Origin: Pseudomonas sp. G.S.17
GTDB lineage: Bacteria; Pseudomonadota; Gammaproteobacteria; Pseudomonadales; Pseudomonadaceae
Length of the DNA stretch: 64,000 nt
Reading direction: 5' to 3'
Assembly (NCBI RefSeq): GCF_038096165.1
Contig: NZ_CP151076.1
Span: forward strand, 3,841,501-3,905,500
In this document: piece by piece, positions 15,867 to 25,061 of the stretch
Numbering within the stretch: position 1 is the stretch's first letter
How the letters are laid out: every line of letters starts with the position of its first letter
Made by a program: the position numbers and the translations under genes
The notes under the pieces: model-generated
Database searches by the model: none
The model's input: only the letters and a program-made list of their open reading frames with translations
What the model was told of the DNA's origin: nothing

Positions 15867-16757
15867 CTACCAGCCCAGCTTGATCTGACTTTCGAACGAT
15901 CGCGGTTCGCCGCTCAGTGGATCAATGAAACGCAGGCCTTGCGCCAGAAGTTTCAGCGGTCGCGTGTAATCGTCCACGGCATCCTTGATGACCTCGGGAT
16001 AAAACGGATCGTTGCAGATCCCGGCCCCCAGCGCCGCCATGTGCACCCGCAACTGATGCTTCTTGCCCGTCACCGGATAAAGCCCATAGCGCCACAGATC
16101 ACCATTTTGTTCGCAGACTTCAATCCGGGTTTCGGTATTGCTGGCACCCGGGCCTTCCTGCATGCGGAAGAACGGTTCGCCCTCGATGAGTCGAGTCTTG
16201 TGCAGCAGGGGGAAATCCACGCCAGGCAAGGCCGCGGCGATAGCTTCGTAGCGTTTGTCGATCTTGCGCGTGGGAAACAGCGACTGATAAGCCGAGCGCG
16301 TCTGCTTGTTGGTGGAAAACAGCACCAGGCCTGCGGTGTGCCGATCAATACGATGCAGCGGCACCAGATCCGGATTGTCCAGACGCCGGATCAGGCGGCG
16401 CAACAGCGTTTGCTCGACGTATTCACCGGCCGGCGTCACCGGTAAAAAGTGCGGTTTGTCCGCCACCACCAGATGCTCGTCGGCGTACAGAATCGACTCC
16501 ACAACCGGGATCGGCGTTTCGTTGGGCACTTCGCGAAAATAGTGAATCCGCAAGCCTTCACGGTACGCCAGAGCGGGCGCAATCGGCGCGCCCTGAGCAT
16601 CCAGCACCCGGCCGCGCGCCATGCGATCCAGCCATTGCTCGCGGCTGATGGCCTTGAAGTGTGCACACAGACAATCCAGCACCGTTGTCCATGAGCCCGG
16701 AGGCAGATAGAGCGTGCTGGCCTGACTGTCGGCGGCAGAAAAAACGGGATCGGACAT
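15867..16757 (-). CDS. RluA-family pseudouridine synthase
   Basis: A 296-residue RNA pseudouridine synthase. The catalytic loop VPLHRIDRHTAGLVLFS contains the active Asp, followed by KRYEAIAA and the C-terminal YPVTGKKHQLRVHMAALG. There is no clear S4 domain. The target RNA cannot be assigned. ATG at 16757 has AGAGG about 7 bases upstream, preferred over an in-frame ATG 30 bases earlier. Confidence 0.9.
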   Translation of the reverse strand: MSDPVFSAADSQASTLYLPPGSWTTVLDCLCAHFKAISREQWLDRMARGRVLDAQGAPIAPALAYREGLRIHYFREVPNETPIPVVESILYADEHLVVADKPHFLPVTPAGEYVEQTLLRRLIRRLDNPDLVPLHRIDRHTAGLVLFSTNKQTRSAYQSLFPTRKIDKRYEAIAAALPGVDFPLLHKTRLIEGEPFFRMQEGPGASNTETRIEVCEQNGDLWRYGLYPVTGKKHQLRVHMAALGAGICNDPFYPEVIKDAVDDYTRPLKLLAQGLRFIDPLSGEPRSFESQIKLGW

Positions 16758-16831
16758 GCGCGGCCTCTTGGTTGACTGGCGCGGCATTATCGCTCAAGCC
16801 AGGCGTAGAACCCAGCGTGCCGACGCGTGGA

Positions 16832-17353
16832 TCAGATCACCCCGCAGGCCATGCGCTCGCCCCCGCCGCCCAAAGGCTTGGGCACATCCGCATGGTTATC
16901 GGCACCGGCATGGATCATCAGTGCGTGATCCTTGACCTGGGAGAGTTTTTTCAAGCGAGGCGCCAGAACCGGGTATGTCGCCATGCCGTCTGCGCTGACG
17001 TAGATTGCCGGAAGATCGCCCAGATGCCCTTCGGCGTAAGGCCCCAGGTGCTTGCCGGTCTTGCCCGGATCGAAGTGGCCGCCCGCAGCCTCGGCGGCAA
17101 CCTTGACCCCGTCCTTCATGGCAGCTTCGCAACTGGCGTTGGCATGCACATGAAAGCCATGCACTCCGGCGGGCAGTGATTTCAGATTGGGCGTGAATAA
17201 CAGGCCGTAGGGCGTTTCGCTGATGAAGACCTCGCCGATCGGCTGAGGCGCGTCGGTCGCGCTGACCAGGTTCATGGGTACCGAGCGGGTTTCGGCGAAA
17301 GCACTGTTAAGGGATACCGCGCCCATCAAGCCAAGCCATAGATAAGATTTCAT
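16832..17353 (-). CDS. sodC: Periplasmic Cu/Zn superoxide dismutase
   Basis: Dismutates superoxide in the periplasm. The 173-residue precursor has a signal peptide ending SAFA (about residue 20). Metal ligands are visible in GFHVHANASC, GGHFDPGKTGKHLGPYAEGHLGD and the C-terminal GGGGERMACGVI signature. GGAGAA lies before the ATG at 17353. It is apparently monocistronic, with a repetitive palindrome upstream. Confidence 0.95.
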   Translation of the reverse strand: MKSYLWLGLMGAVSLNSAFAETRSVPMNLVSATDAPQPIGEVFISETPYGLLFTPNLKSLPAGVHGFHVHANASCEAAMKDGVKVAAEAAGGHFDPGKTGKHLGPYAEGHLGDLPAIYVSADGMATYPVLAPRLKKLSQVKDHALMIHAGADNHADVPKPLGGGGERMACGVI

Positions 17354-17553
17354 CAGTTCTCCAGTTCGTTCGAGACGTGGGGATGGCAGGAAAAAACGCC
17401 AGGCGTTTCGCTGCGCAGATGAAAGGTGTACTGCGTTTTTTCCTGCTCTCACCCGTCAAAGGTTTTCGAAGCCTAGGGAACCTGGCCCGCCAGGTCAAAG
17501 TCTGGTCGTCCGATTTCATGTCTTGCAACACTAAAGCAAGCCAACAATCCCTT

Positions 17554-17605
17554 GTAGGACTGGCTTTAGCCGGGAGAGCGCCCTCCCGGCTAAAGCCGGT
17601 CCTAC
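17554..17605. repeat. REP-type palindrome
   Basis: Two 23-base arms (17554-17576 and 17583-17605) pair with one mismatch around AGCGCC. The outer edges read GTAGGAC/GTCCTAC. It sits between sodC and the convergent side of the glutaredoxin-like gene. It resembles dispersed extragenic palindromes of Pseudomonas. Confidence 0.85.
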
Positions 17606-17628
17606 GGATCATGCTGCCCTTTCAGCGC

Positions 17629-17868
17629 TCACTTGCGCAAAAACGTCACGATCTGCTCGGCATCGAACGGCCAGTCCAGCTCTGCGCCGGTATCCACGCG
17701 CCGCAGGACGGGAATGCGCAGAGCGTAATCGTCGATCAGCCTTGCGTGTTCGCCGATGTCCACCAGCTCAACCAGCAAACCATGCTCGACCAGCGGCAAC
17801 AACTCGGCTTCAGCGACTTCGCATAGGTGGCAACCCAAGGTACCGAATAGCTGGCATTCCGGAGGCAT
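17629..17868 (-). CDS. Glutaredoxin-like protein (DUF836)
   Basis: A 79-residue thioredoxin-fold protein with a CxxC active site near the N-terminus (FGTLGCHLCEVAEAELLPL) and a conserved IPVLRR cis-Pro segment. It is probably a small thiol-disulfide redox protein of unknown partner. It lies alone between sodC and a membrane protein gene on the same strand. Confidence 0.88.
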   Translation of the reverse strand: MPPECQLFGTLGCHLCEVAEAELLPLVEHGLLVELVDIGEHARLIDDYALRIPVLRRVDTGAELDWPFDAEQIVTFLRK

Positions 17869-17966
17869 GGCAAGGCCCTCAAGCGGGGAAACGGGCGATT
17901 ATTTTAGGCTCGCGAGCCATAGGCGTCGAGCTGTGAACATCACTATCAAAAGCTGAATCAGCTCGT

Positions 17967-18587
17967 TTACAAAGGTACGGCCGGAGTACGCCAGTCCGGT
18001 GCCCGGAATGCCGCGTCGGCGCCGGACATTTTCATCGAAATACGATCCAGCAGCGACTCGGCGGTGTATTTGGTCGTGGTCGAACTGAAGGCAATCAAGA
18101 GCAATCCGGCCACCAGTGCGGAGGACGGGATTCGCCCGGGGCGGATATTTTCCAGCCCGAGCAGAAACACCAAGGCCGCGAGCGAACCCACCAGGGCGCC
18201 GGCAATCGCTTCCGGCAATGGATGGATGAAAGACGCCACACAAAAAATGCTGAATGCCCAGCCCAAGGCCAATCCCAGCGCCGCTGCCGGCCAGCGCAAA
18301 GCCTGGTGCACCTGCCGAGCCAACAGACTCAAGCCAACAATGAGCACCAGGCAGGTATTCATCGCATGGCCGCTGAATACGTAAATACCCAGGCTTTCGA
18401 TGGCCACACCCCAGCCCTTGAACAGGATCTTGCTGGTAATCACAATTGAATACGCCACCACCACCGTTGCGACCCACAACATCGCCGAGCGGTGCGAACG
18501 TGTCGTCCAGAGCCACGCGGTAATCACCAATACGGCAGGCAGCATGACGGTGATGCCACCGTAGGGTGTAAGGGTATGGAGATTCAT
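17967..18587 (-). CDS. PAP2-like membrane phosphatase family protein
   Basis: A 206-residue polytopic inner-membrane protein with about six helices. It carries residues resembling the PAP2 phosphatase motifs, SGHAMNT near residue 72 and SFIHPLPEAIAGALVG near 122. The first KX6RP motif is not evident, so activity is uncertain. The ribosome site before ATG 18587 is weak. No operon partner is clear. Confidence 0.7.
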   Translation of the reverse strand: MNLHTLTPYGGITVMLPAVLVITAWLWTTRSHRSAMLWVATVVVAYSIVITSKILFKGWGVAIESLGIYVFSGHAMNTCLVLIVGLSLLARQVHQALRWPAAALGLALGWAFSIFCVASFIHPLPEAIAGALVGSLAALVFLLGLENIRPGRIPSSALVAGLLLIAFSSTTTKYTAESLLDRISMKMSGADAAFRAPDWRTPAVPL

Positions 18588-18703
18588 CGTGAAGTGTTCC
18601 CCGCAGTGGCGTGCATGGACGCCTATAAGAGCAGAACGCCCGCCTGTCCTGCCAGCAGATTTTCACACTGGCAGTGTGCGCTCTCGCTCCCGACGATGGG
18701 GTC

Positions 18704-19912
18704 TCAGTCCTGACTCACTGCGCCGATCTTGTGGATCGACAGGTCGGCACCGTAATACTCCTGTTCCTGGGTCAGCCGCAGACCAATGATCAGCTTGATC
18801 GCGCCGTACACGGCGAAGCCACCGAGCAGCGCCACCAGCACACCGAGCCCGGTACCGATCAACTGGCTGATCAAGCTCACGCCGCCCAACCCGCCGAATG
18901 CTGTCTGGCCGAAGATGCCACAGGCGATACCGCCCCAGACGCCGCACAGACCATGCAACGGCCACACGCCCAACACGTCGTCGATTTTCCAGCGCACCTG
19001 TGCTGCGGTGAAACACCAGACGAACAATGCGCCAGCGATAACGCCGGTGATCAATGCGCCCACCGGGTGCATCAGGTCCGAACCCGCGCAGATTGCCACC
19101 AACCCGGCCAAGGGGCCGTTATGCAAAAAGCCTGGGTCGTTACGCCCGACAATCAATGCCGCGACCGTGCCGCCGACCATGGCCATCAGTGAATTGACCG
19201 CCACCAGCCCGCTGACGCCTTGCAAGGTCTGGGCGCTCATGACGTTGAAACCGAACCAGCCGACAATCAGAATCCACGACCCAAGCGCCAGAAACGGGAT
19301 GCTCGAAGGTGGATAAGCCACCAGACGCCCTTCCCGATAACGCCCGTTACGCGGCCCGAGCAGCAACACCGCAGCCAGCGCCAACCAGCCGCCCATGGCA
19401 TGAACCACGACAGAACCGGCGAAATCATGGAAACTCGCGCCAAAGGACGAGGCCAGCCAACGTTGCAGGCCGAAATTACCGTTCCAGACCATTCCTTCAA
19501 AGAACGGATAGATGAACGCCACGATCAGCACCGTGGCACACAGCTGCGGCGCAAACCGTGCACGCTCGGCGATGCCTCCGGAAATGATCGCCGGAATAGC
19601 CGCAGCGAACGTCAACAGAAAGAAGAATTTCACCAGCACATAGCCGTGGTCGGCACTGAGCACTGCCGCCGGCTGCAGAAAGCTCACGCCGTAGGAGATC
19701 CAGTAGCCTATAAAGAAATAGGCAAGGGTCGAGACCGCGAAGTCACTGAGGATTTTCGCCAGCGCATTGACCTGGTTTTTGTGTCGGACAGTGCCGACTT
19801 CCAGGAATGCAAAACCGGCGTGCATGGCCAGTACCATGACCGCACCCAGCAGCAGAAACAGGGTATTGGAGCTGTGGACCAATGTGTCAACGGCGCTTTG
19901 TAAGTTATCCAT
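18704..19912 (-). CDS. amtB: Ammonium transporter (Amt family)
   Basis: A 402-residue eleven-helix channel for ammonium uptake in the inner membrane. Both pore histidines are present, in SFHDFAGSVVVHAMGG and WPLHGLCGVWG, together with GFAFLEVG and FFEGMVWN. ATG at 19912 is preferred to the TTG just before it. The usual glnK gene is not adjacent, so this is probably an additional Amt copy rather than the glnK-amtB locus. I did not find a convincing sigma-54 promoter upstream. Confidence 0.92.
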   Translation of the reverse strand: MDNLQSAVDTLVHSSNTLFLLLGAVMVLAMHAGFAFLEVGTVRHKNQVNALAKILSDFAVSTLAYFFIGYWISYGVSFLQPAAVLSADHGYVLVKFFFLLTFAAAIPAIISGGIAERARFAPQLCATVLIVAFIYPFFEGMVWNGNFGLQRWLASSFGASFHDFAGSVVVHAMGGWLALAAVLLLGPRNGRYREGRLVAYPPSSIPFLALGSWILIVGWFGFNVMSAQTLQGVSGLVAVNSLMAMVGGTVAALIVGRNDPGFLHNGPLAGLVAICAGSDLMHPVGALITGVIAGALFVWCFTAAQVRWKIDDVLGVWPLHGLCGVWGGIACGIFGQTAFGGLGGVSLISQLIGTGLGVLVALLGGFAVYGAIKLIIGLRLTQEQEYYGADLSIHKIGAVSQD

Positions 19913-20263
19913 CAAGGCAGGCCTGCAAGCCGGAAAGGCACCAAAACAGCGCGATATATCAGATGACGCACTGAAGTGGTTCAGCAGCTCTGTACCGCCG
20001 CAAGTCTCGCGACCTGCTTTGGCGCGTCATCGATATGCCTGACGCGCGGTTCAGGATTTCCCAGGGAGTTTTTAGGAAGAAAATACCGGTTTTAGCCACT
20101 TCCGCTGCCCTTGTGCTCTTAGTCGGCGCAATGGTGCGGATGGCGCACCAGCAAGAAGCAAAAGCTGTACCAATCGCCACATGCGGATCACCTTGCAATT
20201 GAAATGAACCTTCCGCAATTCGTCGGACTCGAAACATCCATACGCCACTGAACGGAGAACACT
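19913..20263. other. Intergenic region between amtB and elaB-like gene
   Basis: 351 bases with divergent promoters. A possible 55-codon gene lies at 20035-20202 (listed separately). Otherwise no recognised site. Confidence 0.5.
20035..20202 (+). CDS. Possible small membrane protein
   Basis: A 55-codon frame whose middle is one hydrophobic helix (KKIPVLATSAALVLLVGAMV) with a basic N-terminal flank and a short Cys-containing tail (ATCGSPCN). That layout looks protein-like, but no good ribosome site precedes the ATG and codon choice is not strongly Pseudomonas-like. Unrecognised family. Confidence 0.35.
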   Translation: MPDARFRISQGVFRKKIPVLATSAALVLLVGAMVRMAHQQEAKAVPIATCGSPCN

Positions 20264-20578
20264 ATGTCCCGCCAAACAGCACAGAATGCCCAGGAAATTT
20301 TGCTGAACGACTTCCAAATCCTGGTCGCAGACACGGAAAAGCTGCTTAGCCATACCGCCTCACTGGCAGGCGAACAGGCAGACGAATTGCGTGGGCAGAT
20401 TCAGGAAAGTTTGTTGAAAGCGCGTGAGACTCTCAAAGTTACTGAAGAGTCGCTGCGCGCGCGCGGTCAGGCTGCAGTCGTGGCCACCGAAGATTATGTC
20501 CAGACCAATCCATGGCAATCGGTCGGCATCGCTGCCGGCGTTGGTTTCCTGATCGGTCTGCTGGCGACAAGGCGCTAA
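20264..20578 (+). CDS. DUF883 protein (ElaB/YgaM/YqjD family)
   Basis: A 104-residue tail-anchored protein: a long amphipathic helical region (residues 1-80) then NPWQSVGIAAGVGFLIGLLATRR, the C-terminal membrane anchor of YqjD/ElaB. E. coli members sit on the inner membrane and bind ribosomes in stationary phase. CGGAG precedes the ATG. First gene of a three-gene operon matching the E. coli yqjD-yqjE-yqjK order. Confidence 0.93.
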   Translation: MSRQTAQNAQEILLNDFQILVADTEKLLSHTASLAGEQADELRGQIQESLLKARETLKVTEESLRARGQAAVVATEDYVQTNPWQSVGIAAGVGFLIGLLATRR

Positions 20579-20583
20579 CGGCT

Positions 20584-20973
20584 ATGGCTTTGGGAACGGA
20601 ATCCGGTCCTGAACAGGACCAAACCTCATCGCCACGGCGATTGGGCGCGGCATTCCTGGGCTTGCTGCACAGCCACGTCGAGCTGTTCGGCATAGAACTA
20701 CAGGAACAGAAAGCTCGCACCTTGAGCCTCCTGCTGTTTGCCGGCCTTGCGCTGGTTTTCGCACTGCTGTTATTGACCGGGCTCTCGGCCTTGTTGCTGA
20801 TTGTGCTGTGGGACAGCTATAGGCTGGCCGGCATCATCGGCCTCTGCGTGTTCTACACCCTGGCCGCGCTATTTTGTGCGATGCGTTTAAAAGCCGCCAT
20901 ATTCGACGAGTCCTCGCCATTCAACGCGACCCTCGAAGAGTTGGCCAATGACCGTGAGCGATTGATGCCATGA
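20584..20973 (+). CDS. YqjE-like phage-holin-family membrane protein
   Basis: A 129-residue protein with two hydrophobic helices (LSLLLFAGLALVFALLLLTGL and LIVLWDSYRLAGIIGLCVFY to CAM) flanked by soluble ends. It fits the YqjE/phage holin 3-6 superfamily; here it is a chromosomal stress-operon protein, not a lysis gene. It begins 5 bases after the previous stop and overlaps the next gene by 4 bases. Confidence 0.88.
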   Translation: MALGTESGPEQDQTSSPRRLGAAFLGLLHSHVELFGIELQEQKARTLSLLLFAGLALVFALLLLTGLSALLLIVLWDSYRLAGIIGLCVFYTLAALFCAMRLKAAIFDESSPFNATLEELANDRERLMP

Positions 20974-21311
20974 GCGTGCCAGAATCCCATCAAAAGCATA
21001 CTCGCCGTGAACTGCAAAAAGCCCTGATACGCCTGCGCATGGAAATGCATCGCCAGGAGATCCGCCAGGAATCCACTCAGCTGATGCAGCCGCTACGGCG
21101 AATGCGTGGCATGACGCACAACTGGCAGGGCACGCTGGGCATCAAGCATGCGCCGCTCTGGGGTATGGGTGTTGTGACGCTGCTGGGTTTCCTCAGCGGC
21201 AAAGGCGCCAAAAGCGGTCGTAGCGGTGGCTTCAGTCGGATCGTGAAGCTGGGCGTCAGCCTGCTGCCCGTCATCCGCCTCGCTCTACAGGGACCACCGC
21301 GCAAGCACTGA
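20970..21311 (+). CDS. YqjK-like protein
   Basis: A 113-residue basic protein. The N-terminal helical part is rich in Arg and Gln (RRELQKALIRLRMEMHRQEIRQE) and a short hydrophobic C-terminal half follows. It overlaps the YqjE-like gene by ATGA, so it is translationally coupled. By position it corresponds to yqjK; function unknown. A terminator follows at 21379-21415. Confidence 0.8.
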   Translation: MSVPESHQKHTRRELQKALIRLRMEMHRQEIRQESTQLMQPLRRMRGMTHNWQGTLGIKHAPLWGMGVVTLLGFLSGKGAKSGRSGGFSRIVKLGVSLLPVIRLALQGPPRKH

Positions 21312-21378
21312 TGGCATCTTGACCCCGGACTGCACCTGTTTGGCTGCATTCTTGCAACAGGCTTGCAACAGGTACTGA

Positions 21379-21415
21379 AGCGTCCATTCAAGGCTCTGCC
21401 TTGGGTGGACGCTTT
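21379..21415 (+). terminator. Intrinsic terminator of the yqjDEK-like operon
   Basis: AAGCGTCCA pairs with TGGACGCTT, with inner pairing AAGGC/GCCTT, followed by TTTTTG. Confidence 0.85.
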
Positions 21416-21468
21416 TTGTTTGTGCGACAAAAACTTTTTCCAGCGTTCAACTCTACTAAGGAGGCCAT

Positions 21469-22632
21469 GTGATCGATGGGCAACCACTTGCCTGCTTTCA
21501 GCCGTTCATCGATACCGCTACTGGCCGTATTGCTGGTGTTGAAGCCTTGGGCCGCTTGCGTCAGAGCGATAATCGACTGACGTCAGTCGGCCCGCTGTTC
21601 GCCGATCCGAGAATGCCCGGCACCGAGTTGCGGCGCCTGGACCGAATCATCCGCGACAACGCGCTGAGTCGGCTCCATGAAGCGCCGGATGACTGGTTCC
21701 TGAGCCTGAACATTTCCCCCCGATGGATCAGTCGCCTAAGACCCGATCAGGCGCTGCCCAGCCTCAAACAACTGAAAAAGCACGGCATTGCGCCGGAAAG
21801 AATCGTGTTCGAAATCACCGAGCTGGGCGGCAATAGTCAACGCCTTGCTGAGGTTGTCAGCCGTTACCGTGAAGCGGGTGCGAGGATCGCCATTGATGAT
21901 TTCGGTGCAGGCTATTCGCAACTGGACCGCGTGCTGGCCTTGCAGCCGGACATCCTCAAGCTCGACATGCGCCTGTTCCAGGCTGCCGCGCGCGGAGGGC
22001 CGAGCAGTGACGTGGTCAAAGCCCTGGCGCAGATGGCCGAGAAAACCGGCTGCTGGATCATCGCCGAAGGTGTTGAAACCGAGGCGGAACTGCATTTTGC
22101 CCTGGAGTGCGGCTCGCGCTACGTGCAGGGCTTTCTCTTCGCCCAGGGCGAGCTGGAGTTCTTCCGGGCGGATGCATTTGTCGCGCAATTCGCCGAATTA
22201 CGGGATCGTTATGTGCTGCGTAAAGTGGCCGAGCGCGCCAGGCTGATGAGCCTGCGCCAGCAACTGACCACCTTGATGTCGATCCTGCAGCGCTGGGAGG
22301 AAAACCAGAGCCCGGTCAGCGAGTTGCCAAAACTGCTCGACTACCCCTGGCTGCTGCGTTTCTATCAATGTGACCGCCACGGAACGCAACTCACGCCGAA
22401 CCTCGAATGGCGCAACGGGGCCTGGCACTCGGACGCCAGATACCTGGGGCATAACTGGTCATGGCGCCCCTACTTCTACCACTTGCTGGCTGAAGGATGG
22501 CATGAACGACGCCTGAGCCTGTCGAACACTTACCGCGACGCTACCAGCAATCAGTATTGCCTGACTGCGGGCCAGTTCTTCGATAATGGTCAGCGCCTGC
22601 TGCTCATTGATGTGGATGCGGCAGGAATGTAA
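21469..22632 (+). CDS. EAL-domain cyclic-di-GMP phosphodiesterase
   Basis: A 387-residue cytoplasmic protein. The N-terminal EAL domain (about 1-240) keeps its key residues: GVEALGR, LNIS, EITE, DDFGAGYSQLD and EGVETEAE, so hydrolysis of c-di-GMP is likely. The C-terminal part (about 255-387, from QQLTTLMSILQRW) looks like the PAS-like sensor domain found behind EAL in YkuI-type proteins. The GTG start has AAGGAGG 4 bases upstream; an ATG overlapping it is followed at once by a stop. Monocistronic. Confidence 0.9.
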   Translation: MIDGQPLACFQPFIDTATGRIAGVEALGRLRQSDNRLTSVGPLFADPRMPGTELRRLDRIIRDNALSRLHEAPDDWFLSLNISPRWISRLRPDQALPSLKQLKKHGIAPERIVFEITELGGNSQRLAEVVSRYREAGARIAIDDFGAGYSQLDRVLALQPDILKLDMRLFQAAARGGPSSDVVKALAQMAEKTGCWIIAEGVETEAELHFALECGSRYVQGFLFAQGELEFFRADAFVAQFAELRDRYVLRKVAERARLMSLRQQLTTLMSILQRWEENQSPVSELPKLLDYPWLLRFYQCDRHGTQLTPNLEWRNGAWHSDARYLGHNWSWRPYFYHLLAEGWHERRLSLSNTYRDATSNQYCLTAGQFFDNGQRLLLIDVDAAGM

Positions 22633-22708
22633 ACCAATACCACCAGCCGCTTGCTGTCAGCGTCGTGAAACGGGAAGCTAGGCGCACTTAATCTATGGAG
22701 TGCGAGCC

Positions 22709-24040
22709 TTGGACTGGCAAACCCTGCTCAACCGCGAACGTCTTGGCAAAACCCTGCACAGCCCCGAAGAGTTGGGGCGCAGTCCTTTTCACAAGGATCA
22801 CGACCGGATCATCTTCTCCGGCGCGTTTCGCCGCCTCGGACGCAAGACACAGGTGCATCCGGTATCGAGCAACGACCATATCCATACCCGCCTGACCCAT
22901 TCGCTGGAAGTCAGCTGCGTCGGTCGCTCGCTGGGCATGCGTGTCGGTGAAACCTTGCGTAGCGCCCTTCCCGACTGGTGTGACCCAGGTGACCTGGGCA
23001 TGGTCATCCAGTCGGCCTGCCTGGCCCACGATATCGGCAATCCGCCGTTTGGCCACTCTGGCGAGGATGCGATTCGCAACTGGTTCAATCAGGCAGCCGG
23101 GCGCGGCTGGCTGGATGCAATGAGCGCAGTCGAGCGCGATGACTTTCTCAACTTTGAGGGCAATGCCCAGGGTTTTCGGGTCCTGACCCAACTGGAATAT
23201 CACCAGTTTGACGGTGGCACACGCCTGACCTACGCAACGCTGGGCACGTACCTGAAATACCCCTGGACCGCGCGACATGCCGACTCCCTCGGCTACAAAA
23301 AACACAAGTTCGGCTGCTATCAGAGCGAGCTGCCGATCCTCGAACAGATCGCCCACAAACTGGGCTTGCCGCAACTTGAGGAACAACGCTGGGCGCGCCA
23401 TCCGTTGGTGTACCTGATGGAAGCCGCCGATGACATCTGCTATGCCCTGATCGATCTGGAAGACGGGCTGGAGATGGACCTGCTGGACTATGCCGAAGTC
23501 GAGGGTCTGCTGCTGAGCCTGGTGGGCGATGATTTGCCGGACACCTATCGTCAGCTCGGCCCGGACGACTCGCGGCGGCGCAAACTGGCCATTCTGCGCG
23601 GCAAGGCCATCGAACACCTGACCAACGCTGCCGCGCGGGCATTCGTCGAGCAACAGGACGCGCTGCTGGCCGGCACGCTTAGTGGCGATCTGGTCGAACA
23701 CATGCATGGCCCGGCAAAGCGCTGTGTGCTCGATGCCAAGGACATGGCGCGCAAGAAGATCTTCCAGGACAAGCGCAAGACCCTGCACGAGATCGGCGCC
23801 TACACCACCCTCGAGATTCTCCTCAACGCGTTTTGCGGCGCAGCAGTGGAACAGTTCGGCGGGCGCACGCCGTCGTTCAAGCATCGTCGCATTCTCGACC
23901 TGATGGGCAACAGCGCCCCCGACCCACATGCGCCACTGCACGCATCATTCCTGCGCATGATCGACTTCATCGCCGGGATGACCGACAGCTACGCCAGTGA
24001 AATGGCCAGGGAGATGACCGGGCGTTCGAGCCCCATGTAA
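22709..24040 (+). CDS. dgt: Deoxyguanosinetriphosphate triphosphohydrolase
   Basis: HD-domain enzyme that cleaves dGTP to deoxyguanosine and triphosphate. The 443-residue product shows [43 protein letters not shown] and [19 protein letters not shown], the metal and substrate residues of the family. TTG at 22709 ([13 protein letters not shown]) is chosen because GGAG lies 8 bases upstream; the GTG at 22700 overlaps that site. It lies 76 bases after the EAL gene, probably with its own promoter. Confidence 0.92.
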   Translation: MDWQTLLNRERLGKTLHSPEELGRSPFHKDHDRIIFSGAFRRLGRKTQVHPVSSNDHIHTRLTHSLEVSCVGRSLGMRVGETLRSALPDWCDPGDLGMVIQSACLAHDIGNPPFGHSGEDAIRNWFNQAAGRGWLDAMSAVERDDFLNFEGNAQGFRVLTQLEYHQFDGGTRLTYATLGTYLKYPWTARHADSLGYKKHKFGCYQSELPILEQIAHKLGLPQLEEQRWARHPLVYLMEAADDICYALIDLEDGLEMDLLDYAEVEGLLLSLVGDDLPDTYRQLGPDDSRRRKLAILRGKAIEHLTNAAARAFVEQQDALLAGTLSGDLVEHMHGPAKRCVLDAKDMARKKIFQDKRKTLHEIGAYTTLEILLNAFCGAAVEQFGGRTPSFKHRRILDLMGNSAPDPHAPLHASFLRMIDFIAGMTDSYASEMAREMTGRSSPM

Positions 24041-24335
24041 GGCACCGAAGGGATGCCGTCCCACGCGTTGCCAAACGCCGGGATGGCATCCACTCGCAGC
24101 ATTTCCGCACCAGAGCGCGCGGGATGCGTATCGAAACTTCGGAAATGCCCTACGCACATATCAGAAAGGTCCTATCGCTTGGGTGCTGGCACTGCCCAAT
24201 AATCCCGCCACTTTGATTGCCACTACTGGCACATCACCCATTAGTCCAATAGCCACCGCCGATGCCGTTCGAAGGCTGCCGGTCCGCCTCGATCCGCATC
24301 CGCGTTGCGCCAGCACGTTGCCGGAAGCTCCTCCC

Positions 24336-24734
24336 ATGTTTAAACACAACTTGCGCATCCTGCTGGTGGAGGATCATCCATTTCAACTGATCGCCACGCA
24401 GATCCTGCTCAACAATCAGGGGTATTTCCTGCTGACCCCGGTCCTGACAGCCACCGAGGCACTGGACGCCATGACGCGCACTCCCAAACCCTACGACCTG
24501 CTGCTTTGCGACCAGGGTCTGCCGGACTTCCAGGGGTTCGACCTGATTGAACGGGCCCACAAACGAGGCTTCGTCCGCCGCGCGATACTCCTCAGCGGAC
24601 TGGGCGACAGCCAGTTGCACACACTCGAACAGATGGCACATGAGCGCGGCCTTCCACTATTGGGCTGCCTGAGCAAACCCCTGCACGGCCCGGATCTGTG
24701 CCGCATGCTTGATGTCCCCATCCCCGACGCATGA
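24336..24734 (+). CDS. Single-domain response regulator
   Basis: A 132-residue stand-alone receiver domain. Acidic pocket Glu12-Asp13, phosphoacceptor Asp59 (LLLCDQGLPDFQGFD) and the CLSKPL lysine segment are present. There is no output domain. It precedes the BvgA/BvgS-type genes on the same strand by 327 bases and may exchange phosphate with that hybrid kinase or its HPt domain. The 295 bases upstream hold no recognised gene. Confidence 0.85.
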   Translation: MFKHNLRILLVEDHPFQLIATQILLNNQGYFLLTPVLTATEALDAMTRTPKPYDLLLCDQGLPDFQGFDLIERAHKRGFVRRAILLSGLGDSQLHTLEQMAHERGLPLLGCLSKPLHGPDLCRMLDVPIPDA

Positions 24735-24828
24735 TCGAGCCAGGCGCCGAATGAGACAGCAGCGGAGAGATAACTAAATAGCGATGAAATCAACCAATGA
24801 ATGATGTAGGTAAACAGCCTTTAGTTTG

Positions 24829-24842
24829 CAGGAAATTTCCTA
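24829..24842. promoter_or_regulatory. Heptad palindrome 1, candidate BvgA-type site
   Basis: CAGGAAA directly abuts TTTCCTA, an inverted repeat with one mismatch to TAGGAAA/TTTCCTA. BvgA of Bordetella binds inverted heptads of the form TTTC(C/T)TA. Confidence 0.5.
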
Positions 24843-24957
24843 ACCGAAATAAACAACGCGCTTTTTTATAACTGAATTCTCACAATATGCCGTTGATAAT
24901 TTAAACACTAACACCACGAAAAATGGGCGTTCTCGTACTCCGATACTTTAATTGTTG

Positions 24958-24971
24958 TAGGACATTTCCTA
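24958..24971. promoter_or_regulatory. Heptad palindrome 2, candidate BvgA-type site
   Basis: TAGGACA directly abuts TTTCCTA, again one mismatch from perfect. It lies about 90 bases upstream of the regulator ATG, next to a TATATATA stretch that may be the -10 region. Confidence 0.5.
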
Positions 24972-25061
24972 TATATACCCTGCAGCGCAGTCTGTTCATG
25001 GGCCTGCTTGAACATCTGAGCTAAGGTGCGCGCTTTCTTCGCAGCTTGTATGGATTGAATC

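Larger units (their letters stand above)
24735..25061 (+). promoter_or_regulatory. AT-rich promoter region of the BvgAS-like operon
   Basis: 327 bases, much more AT-rich than the flanks. It holds two palindromes of TTTCCTA-type heptads (24829-24842 and 24958-24971) and a TATATATA stretch just after the second. No gene is seen. Confidence 0.65.

Noticed and set aside
19913..20034. Sigma-54 promoter upstream of amtB
   Set aside because: GG and GC doublets occur on the minus strand but not at the required 10-base spacing.
20584..20973. Holin-like membrane protein as a sign of prophage
   Set aside because: Its operon partners are YqjD- and YqjK-like and no phage genes are nearby; it is the chromosomal YqjE family.
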